A stretch of DNA of 5,849 bases from Desulfobacteraceae bacterium (lineage in GTDB: Bacteria; Desulfobacterota; Desulfobacteria; Desulfobacterales; Desulfosalsimonadaceae). The notes under the pieces were generated by a model. The model saw only the letters and a list, made by a program, of their open reading frames with translations, did not search any database and had not been told where the DNA came from. Position 1 is the first letter of the stretch; every line of letters begins with the position of its first letter. Both the position numbers and the translations under genes were made by a program. This document shows positions 1-4,470 of the stretch, piece after piece. The stretch spans positions 1-5,849 of the forward strand of contig JAABTZ010000224.1 in NCBI GenBank assembly GCA_011389605.1, given 5' to 3'.

Positions 1-753
1 GAGACACCGGCGGAAAATTTTTCAGCATCAGGGCCCGAAACCCTTCAGGACCCGTATTCGGTCCGATGCGCCCCCCAGGTTCTAGGCGTGCTGACAGACG
101 CATTGCAATGGATTGAAAACTGGATAAAAATCGAGGCAAACAGCGCAAATGACAATCCCTTATTTGATCCCGAGACCGGCACCGTACTAATGGGGGGCAA
201 CTTTTACGGCGGGCACGTGGCATTTGCCATGGACGGGCTTAAAAGCTCCCTGGCTTCAGTGGCAGACATGGCAGACCGGCAGGTGGCGCTCATGGTGGAT
301 GCCAATGTCAACCGGGGGCTGCCATCTGACCTGGTGAGGGTTGAAGAATCAGAACAACCATTTCACCACGGGTTCAAGGCCATGTCCATTACTGCATCAG
401 CCCTTGCCGCAGAGGCCCTTAAACAAACAATGCCAGCTGCCTCCTTTTCCCGATCAACCGAATCGCACAACCAGGACAAGGTCAGCATGGGCACCATTGC
501 GGCCCGGGATGCACGGCGTGTCTGCTCTCTTGCGGAAAAAACCGTTGCAGTATGCTTGCTTGCCGGAATACAGGCATGTGAAATACGGGGCAAACTCGAC
601 TATCGGCCGCACCTTGCCCGCATTGCCGCCACTATACGGGAAATTGCCGGGCCCACTATTGAAGACCGGCCAATGGATGCCGATATCCTCAATCTGTCAT
701 CTGCAATTGCAGAGTCGGAAATTTTTTCGTCCAATATCTTTATGAGCCTGTAA
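1..753 (+). CDS. Aromatic amino acid ammonia-lyase (HAL/PAL/TAL family), C-terminal half, 5' end outside the window
   Basis: The frame is open from base 1 to the TAA at 751-753, giving 250 residues of a family usually about 500 long, so the N-terminal half with the MIO-forming Ala-Ser-Gly is missing. Visible family motifs are QDPYSVRCAPQVLG (residues 16-29), NSANDNPL (47-54), GGNFYGGHVAFAMD (about 65-78) and SRSTESHNQDKVSMG (150-164). These enzymes eliminate ammonia from histidine, phenylalanine or tyrosine in the cytoplasm, using the MIO electrophile of a homotetramer. The HNQD form, with Gln158 where histidine lyases carry Glu in NQED, resembles phenylalanine/tyrosine lyases and aminomutases, so histidine is an unlikely substrate (inference). 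The substrate-selective loop lies in the missing half, so cinnamate versus coumarate cannot be decided. The GTG at 88 is an internal valine codon, since conserved sequence continues upstream of it. An A/T-rich hairpin overlaps the stop codon, and the next gene is convergent. Confidence 0.9.
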   Translation, partial: ETPAENFSASGPETLQDPYSVRCAPQVLGVLTDALQWIENWIKIEANSANDNPLFDPETGTVLMGGNFYGGHVAFAMDGLKSSLASVADMADRQVALMVDANVNRGLPSDLVRVEESEQPFHHGFKAMSITASALAAEALKQTMPAASFSRSTESHNQDKVSMGTIAARDARRVCSLAEKTVAVCLLAGIQACEIRGKLDYRPHLARIAATIREIAGPTIEDRPMDADILNLSSAIAESEIFSSNIFMSL

Positions 754-771
754 AAAAACTTTTTTACAGGC
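746..771. terminator. Hairpin overlapping the lyase stop codon, possible transcription end
   Basis: Bases 746-757 and 760-771 are exact reverse complements, giving up to 12 bp around a 2-nt centre, or about 11 bp with a 4-nt loop. The TAA stop of the lyase (751-753) lies inside the left arm. The outer half of the stem is gcctgt/acaggc and the inner half is A6/T6. No U-run follows on the + strand, so this is not a textbook intrinsic terminator, although the T6 in the right arm could contribute. It sits between convergent genes, where a terminator is expected. Confidence 0.4.
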
Positions 772-776
772 AGTGT

Positions 777-930
777 TGATGCTCTCGTAAAAACTCGGTT
801 TTCAGATGGCGCCGTAAAAAGTTCAAGATCAAGGCTTGCGCGATTTTGAAGAATGCAGCGTACTTAACCGTACGTGAAATTCTTCAAAAATCGCGCGTAA
901 CGCAGATACTGAACTTTTTACGGTTCCATC
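777..930. repeat. Long palindromic intergenic repeat, copy 1
   Basis: This is the first of two same-orientation copies; the second is at 1273-1425. Bases 816-910 match 1311-1405 at 92 of 95 positions with no gap. Similarity extends leftward to a shared tgat at 777 and 1273. It folds as three nested stems. The outer stem is 805-825 with 910-930 (19 Watson-Crick pairs, one G-T, one mismatch). The middle stem is 838-854 with 879-896 (one bulged A). The apical stem is 859-863 with 870-874 around the loop ttaacc. No protein is encoded. It lies between the convergent ends of the lyase and ferredoxin genes, so its transcript could act as a bidirectional terminator. It may be a MITE-like or REP-like element; I see no clear target-site duplication. 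Confidence 0.85.
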
Positions 931-941
931 AGTTTTAAGTT

Positions 942-1178
942 TCATGCAATATGCTTTATCCCAATGGCACCCAGGGGGCATGCCTCAATGCAATCCCAGC
1001 AGCCCATGCACATGTCATGAAAAATTACAGGTGGTTCAAAGGCACCGTCAATCTGAATTAAAACCTTGTGGCTGCATGCGGACACAGCCGCACACACTCC
1101 ATTGTCAGGGCTGCATTTTTTGGGACTGCACCCGTTATAATCAACAGCAGCAAATGTCTTTTTTGATTGCACACTCAT
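942..1178 (-). CDS. Small 4Fe-4S binding protein (two-cluster mini-ferredoxin)
   Basis: This gene encodes 78 residues with no signal peptide and no membrane segment, so it is probably a soluble cytoplasmic electron carrier or a small subunit of a redox enzyme. The C-terminal half carries a canonical 4Fe-4S motif, CMGCWDCIEACP (Cys57, 60, 63, 67 followed by Pro68). The N-terminal half carries a second, irregular set, Cys17-x4-Cys22-x6-Cys29-x5-Cys35, with Ser36 where classical ferredoxins have Pro. The ordered eight cysteines make this a real gene, and the overlapping frames on the other strand look like shadows. The ATG at 1178-1176 has only a weak upstream GGA as ribosome binding site. The gene stands alone between two copies of a palindromic repeat, convergent with the lyase and divergent from the AmpG-like permease. 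Its redox partner cannot be named from this context. It resembles small ferredoxin-like proteins of sulfate reducers, by recall only. Confidence 0.8.
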   Translation of the reverse strand: MSVQSKKTFAAVDYNGCSPKKCSPDNGVCAAVSACSHKVLIQIDGAFEPPVIFHDMCMGCWDCIEACPLGAIGIKHIA

Positions 1179-1272
1179 GTTATATCCATTATTAGCATGT
1201 TACTTCATCTTAAACTGCGGGATTTTCAGATTCATGTAAAACCAACCAGCCCCGGGCTGCGGCAGCTGTCCT
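1179..1272. other. Left part of the 312-nt gap 1179-1490: ferredoxin leader with overlapping GC palindromes
   Basis: No gene is visible in 1179-1490. The gap holds this leader, repeat copy 2 and a putative promoter for the permease. Within the leader, 1247-1259 is an exact palindrome (cagcccCgggctg), and 1256-1266 forms gctgcGgcagc. They share four bases, so only one can form at a time in RNA. They lie about 70-90 nt upstream of the ferredoxin start on its coding strand and could be an operator or a leader hairpin. This is structural observation only. A convincing minus-strand -35/-10 pair was not found; taataat near 1186-1193 is the best -10-like stretch. Confidence 0.35.
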
Positions 1273-1425
1273 TGATACACTCGTAATAAGTCGCTTTTAG
1301 ACGGCTTTTTAAAAAGTTCAAAATCAAGGCTTGGGCGATTTTGAAGAATGCAGCGTACTTAACCGTACGTGAAATTCTTCAAAAATCGCGCGTAACGCAG
1401 ATATTGGGCTTCTTACAAAGCCGTC
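1273..1425. repeat. Long palindromic intergenic repeat, copy 2
   Basis: This copy lies 495 nt to the right of copy 1 in the same orientation. The core 1311-1405 differs from 816-910 at only three positions (1322, 1334, 1404), while the terminal right-arm 20-mer (1406-1425) matches copy 1 at only 12 of 20. Despite this, the arms 1300-1320 and 1405-1425 still pair with each other (17 Watson-Crick, two G-T, two mismatches). Three outer pairs are changed on both sides relative to copy 1: 1302/1423 is C-G instead of T-A, and 1307/1418 and 1308/1417 are T-A instead of C-G. The change at 1334 weakens the middle stem by one pair. It sits between divergent genes, upstream of both the ferredoxin and the AmpG-like permease, so a pure terminator role does not fit this copy. 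Confidence 0.85.
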
Positions 1426-1432
1426 AGCCTTA

Positions 1433-1461
1433 TTTACGCCAAAGGTATGGCAAACTATAAC
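1433..1461 (+). promoter_or_regulatory. Candidate sigma-70 promoter for the AmpG-like / radical SAM operon
   Basis: A -35-like tttacg (1433-1438, 4 of 6 to TTGACA) and a -10-like tataac (1456-1461, 5 of 6 to TATAAT) are separated by exactly 17 nt. A start near 1468 would leave a leader of about 23 nt before the ATG at 1491. It lies directly downstream of repeat copy 2. Short matches of this kind arise by chance, so this is a candidate only. Confidence 0.35.
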
Positions 1462-1490
1462 TTCTGTGTCAATTTAATTAAAAATACCTG

Positions 1491-2858
1491 ATGTTTAAAC
1501 CCGGAAAAACAAAAACCGGCTATGAAAACTGGCGGGTCTATCTGCATCCCCGGGTCATTGGAATGCTGTTTTTCGGCTTTTCAGCAGGCCTGCCCCTGCT
1601 GCTGGTTGGAGGGACATTTACGGCATGGCTTCGTGATCTGGGTGTTGAACTGGCGGCCATCGGGTTTTTAAGCTGGGTTGGAATAGCACATTCCATAAAG
1701 GTTTTATGGGCCCCGGTTGTGGATCGTATACCTTTGCCCTGGCTTACCCGCATTCTGGGCCGCCGCCGTGCCTGGATGATTGCCGCCCAGACGGCAGTGG
1801 GAATATCCTTGATCGGAATGGCCCTGACCGATCCCATGCAGCATTTGTGGCTGGTTGCAGTATGGGCCGTTGTTGCCGCCTTTGGCTCGGCCACCCAGGA
1901 TGTGGCAATTGACGCCTACCGGGTTGAAGCAGTTGCCCAACATCGCCAGGCTGCCATGGCCGCCACCTATGTCACCGGTTATCGCATAGCCCTGCTTGCA
2001 GCCGGCGCCGGGGCCCTGCATATCGCAGCCGTTGGCAACTGGTCGCTCGCCTATGGTGCAATGGGTCTGTTTATGTGCACGGGAATCATTACGACTCTTA
2101 TCACCGGCGAGCCCGAAGTATTCATAAACAATCAGACAGCAGAGCTTGAGGAAAGCCTGACCCGCTATCTGTCAGAAACCCGTGACAGCGGGATTAAACG
2201 CCATATAACCGCCTGGTTTATCAGCGCAGTTATATGTCCCTTTGCGGATTTTTTCAAACGCCACGGCAAAGCCTCTGCAGCCATACTGCTTTTTGTTGCA
2301 CTTTTCCGGATCAGTGACATTTTCATGGGTGTAATGGCCAATCCGTTTTATCTTGATCTTGGCTTTACAAAAACGGAGATCGCAAACATTGCCGCAGCCT
2401 TCGGCCTTGCCATGACTCTTTTTGGCGCGGCCATGGGCGGACTTCTGGTGGCGCGTTTCGGCATCGGGATTATGCTGCTTTTCACCTCTTTTATGGCACC
2501 GGCAACCAATCTTACTTTTGCCTGGCTTGCTACAATCGGACCGGAAATCTACGGCCTTGTGTTTGCCATCATTGCAGACAACATTACAGGCGGTCTTGCA
2601 ATTTCAGTTTTCCTGGCCTATCTTTCAAGCCTTACAAACACGGCCTACACAGCCACCCAATATGCCCTGTTAAGCTCCCTGATGACCCTTCCGGGACAAT
2701 TTGCAGGGGGATTTACGGGCCTGCTTGCAGAACAGACGGGCTGGACAGGCTTTTTTCTAATAACTGCGGCAGCAGGCATACCGGCTATTATACTTGCATT
2801 GGTGCTGATTAAAATCGCACATCCCGACCGAGGTCACCGGCCGGGCATGGCCGGCTGA
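1491..2858 (+). CDS. ampG: AmpG-family MFS permease (muropeptide transporter-like)
   Basis: This gene encodes 455 residues, slightly shorter than E. coli AmpG (about 490), and the protein is strongly hydrophobic with the many membrane helices expected of the major facilitator superfamily. Family marks are GFSAGLPLLLVGGT in the first helix (29-42), KVLWAPVVDR after helix 2 (70-79), the basic loop LGRRRAW (89-95), ATQDVAIDAYRVE (134-146), FYLDLGFTKTEIA (286-298) and ATQYALLSSL (388-397). AmpG proteins sit in the inner membrane and import GlcNAc-anhydroMurNAc peptides released by wall turnover for cytoplasmic recycling. That function is taken from the family; a different substrate is possible here, because no recycling enzyme (AmpD, NagZ, LdcA) is adjacent. 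The ATG at 1491 puts the first conserved helix about 20 residues in, as expected, but no Shine-Dalgarno is visible, suggesting weak or leader-poor initiation. The radical SAM gene follows after 34 nt on the same strand, probably in one operon. Confidence 0.82.
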   Translation: MFKPGKTKTGYENWRVYLHPRVIGMLFFGFSAGLPLLLVGGTFTAWLRDLGVELAAIGFLSWVGIAHSIKVLWAPVVDRIPLPWLTRILGRRRAWMIAAQTAVGISLIGMALTDPMQHLWLVAVWAVVAAFGSATQDVAIDAYRVEAVAQHRQAAMAATYVTGYRIALLAAGAGALHIAAVGNWSLAYGAMGLFMCTGIITTLITGEPEVFINNQTAELEESLTRYLSETRDSGIKRHITAWFISAVICPFADFFKRHGKASAAILLFVALFRISDIFMGVMANPFYLDLGFTKTEIANIAAAFGLAMTLFGAAMGGLLVARFGIGIMLLFTSFMAPATNLTFAWLATIGPEIYGLVFAIIADNITGGLAISVFLAYLSSLTNTAYTATQYALLSSLMTLPGQFAGGFTGLLAEQTGWTGFFLITAAAGIPAIILALVLIKIAHPDRGHRPGMAG

Positions 2859-2881
2859 AGCAAAACAGATCTTATCACCTG

Positions 2882-2886
2882 AGGAG
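2882..2886 (+). promoter_or_regulatory. Strong Shine-Dalgarno for the radical SAM gene
   Basis: AGGAG lies 6 nt before the ATG at 2893 and fixes that start. It contrasts with the missing Shine-Dalgarno in front of the upstream permease gene, so the second gene of the operon may be translated more efficiently than the first. Confidence 0.75.
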
Positions 2887-2892
2887 CAAAAT

Positions 2893-4335
2893 ATGCGTAT
2901 TGTTCTTGTACACCCGGCAGGATCCAACTGGATGCCCGGCAGAAAAGATGTAAGCGCAACAGCCAACCGCATGGCACCCCTTGGCCTGCTTTCCATGGCT
3001 GCCTGTCTGCAGGAAGCAGGACACAGTGTTTATGTGCAGGACTGCCTGGGCCCGGCGGCATTGCAGGGCACGGAAGCCAACACGCGCCTGATTTTAAGCC
3101 ACAAACCAGATCTGGTTGGATTTTCCGCAACCACCTCTGGGTTTTTAGACGGCTATGACATGGCTGCCCGGATCAAGGAGCTGGACCCCGGGGTTAAGAC
3201 AGTTTTTGGCGGTGTACATATATCTGCAATCGGCGCAGGACTGCTCAAGGACTTTAAAGACATTGACTGCCTTTGCATGGGAGAAGGCGAGAAAACCCTT
3301 GGACAGCTGGCTGACGGAGCCGCTCCTGCAGATATCACGGGCCTTATCTGGCGGGACAACGGCCGGGCGGTAACCAACCAGGCCCGCGACTATATTGCCG
3401 ACCTTGACCAGCTGCCTTTTCCGGCTTATGAAAAGCTTACAGGATTTCCCAGGGGCTATAATCTACCATTATTCAGCTATATCCAGGCACCTGGCGCCAC
3501 AATGGTCACCAGCCGGGGCTGTCCCTATCAATGCTCATACTGCGACCGCTCGGTCTTTAAAAATCACTTCCGCTATAACTCCGCAGGATACATCTACAAC
3601 CATATGCGATATATGCGGTCGCGCTTTGGGATTCGTCATCTAAACATTTATGACGACCTCTTTACCCTTCGGCGGGGCCGCATTGAACAATTATGCACCC
3701 TGCTGATCTCAAAACCCATTGGTGTGCAGTTTAATTGTGCGGTACGGGTTGGTCATGCAGATGATGAGCTTCTTAAGATGCTTAAAGCTGCAGGTTGCCT
3801 CATGGTTTCCCTGGGAATTGAAACAGGTGATGCCGACCTCATGGAAATCCACAAACCAGGAGTTTACCTCGAACAGGTCAAAGATACCGTGCGCCGGATC
3901 CAGGCTGCCGGATTGCGCGCCAAGGGATTGTTTATGATGGGATTGCCCGGCGAAACAGTTGAATCGATCAAAAAAACAAGTGACTTTGTCATATCCCTGG
4001 GCCTTGATGATATGAACATGTCAAAATTTACCCCCTTTTACGGTGCGCCCGCATGGAAGACGATTTTTGATGAAGGCACACTCGATGAAGACTGGCGGAA
4101 AATGAACTGCCTTAATTTTGTTTTCATACCCAGGCAAATCGACTCAAAGCAAACCCTGGACCACCTGTACAATGCTCACGTAAAACGTTTTTACTCTGAT
4201 CCCCAATGGCGGAAGAAGTTTAACCGGAGATTATGGGAGCACCGCCACAGCCTCTGGTACATGCTAAGGCATTTTCCTGATTTTCTGTCGGCCATGCGCT
4301 CATTTAAAGATCCAGCACCCGGAAGCAAAACATAA
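2893..4335 (+). CDS. B12-binding-domain radical SAM protein
   Basis: This gene encodes 480 residues in the usual order for cobalamin-type radical SAM enzymes (BchE/HpnJ-like architecture). An N-terminal Rossmann-like B12-binding domain (about 1-140) includes MAPLGLLSMAACLQEAGH (27-44), FGGVH (105-109) and GEGE (130-133). The radical SAM barrel follows, with CPYQCSYC (Cys210, Cys214, Cys217) ligating the 4Fe-4S cluster that cleaves SAM, then IYDD (252-255), SLGIETGD (306-313) and GLFMMGLPGET (345-355). A basic, aromatic C-terminal tail (about 425-470) ends the protein. The classical DxHxxG cobalamin-ligand motif is absent, as in many relatives, so base-off B12 binding without a protein histidine ligand is likely. 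Related enzymes methylate unactivated carbons or rearrange rings, commonly in lipid, tetrapyrrole or natural-product pathways; the substrate here is unknown. It is probably co-transcribed with the AmpG-like permease 34 nt upstream and has its own strong AGGAG. It ends 33 nt before the convergent MetS-like gene. The family is certain, the reaction is not. Confidence 0.9.
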   Translation: MRIVLVHPAGSNWMPGRKDVSATANRMAPLGLLSMAACLQEAGHSVYVQDCLGPAALQGTEANTRLILSHKPDLVGFSATTSGFLDGYDMAARIKELDPGVKTVFGGVHISAIGAGLLKDFKDIDCLCMGEGEKTLGQLADGAAPADITGLIWRDNGRAVTNQARDYIADLDQLPFPAYEKLTGFPRGYNLPLFSYIQAPGATMVTSRGCPYQCSYCDRSVFKNHFRYNSAGYIYNHMRYMRSRFGIRHLNIYDDLFTLRRGRIEQLCTLLISKPIGVQFNCAVRVGHADDELLKMLKAAGCLMVSLGIETGDADLMEIHKPGVYLEQVKDTVRRIQAAGLRAKGLFMMGLPGETVESIKKTSDFVISLGLDDMNMSKFTPFYGAPAWKTIFDEGTLDEDWRKMNCLNFVFIPRQIDSKQTLDHLYNAHVKRFYSDPQWRKKFNRRLWEHRHSLWYMLRHFPDFLSAMRSFKDPAPGSKT

Positions 4336-4368
4336 GCCCGAAATACAGATGGAATTTCGATACCGGAT

Positions 4369-4470
4369 CTAAACGTCCCTTTTTTTAATGGCTTTAACAA
4401 TACATGCAAAAGCCCCGCCCCAGGTCACGGCCAGGCCAAGACACATCATGACAATTGATCCCGCACTCAT
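4369..4470 (-). CDS. metS: MetS-type small subunit of a Na+-coupled amino acid transporter
   Basis: This gene encodes 33 residues, with one hydrophobic helix (about 5-26: SIVMMCLGLAVTWGGAFACI) followed by a basic tail (KAIKKRDV). The pattern MSAGxIxMMxxGLxVTWGGA matches the small subunit of the methionine/alanine NSS transporters. In Corynebacterium MetPS such a subunit is needed for activity of the large permease (established knowledge). The positive C-terminus predicts an N-out, C-in orientation. The ATG (4470-4468) overlaps the stop of the upstream permease in ATGA, which implies translational coupling. An A6G8 purine tract with the following GGAA serves as ribosome binding site. The same frame is open upstream to 4578, but that extension lies inside the permease and has no family match, so the short form is chosen. 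The gene ends convergently with the radical SAM gene. Confidence 0.8.
   Translation of the reverse strand: MSAGSIVMMCLGLAVTWGGAFACIVKAIKKRDV

Noticed and set aside
341..745. A 134-codon open frame on the + strand inside the lyase
   Set aside because: It is a shifted frame within conserved lyase sequence, rich in Pro, Arg and Leu, with no motif.
944..1195. An 83-codon open frame on the + strand over the ferredoxin gene
   Set aside because: Its cysteine- and histidine-rich look is a by-product of the antisense cysteine codons; the minus-strand frame has ordered 4Fe-4S motifs and a sensible gene length.
777..1425. Repeat pair as a CRISPR array or an insertion sequence
   Set aside because: There are only two copies, 495 nt apart, with a gene between them and no short regular spacers, and no transposase is encoded in or between the copies.
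4339..4359. Weak hairpin (cgaaat / atttcg) between the convergent radical SAM and metS genes
   Set aside because: The stem is only 6 bp with a 9-nt loop and no T-run on either side; a terminator is expected here, but this is too weak to call.
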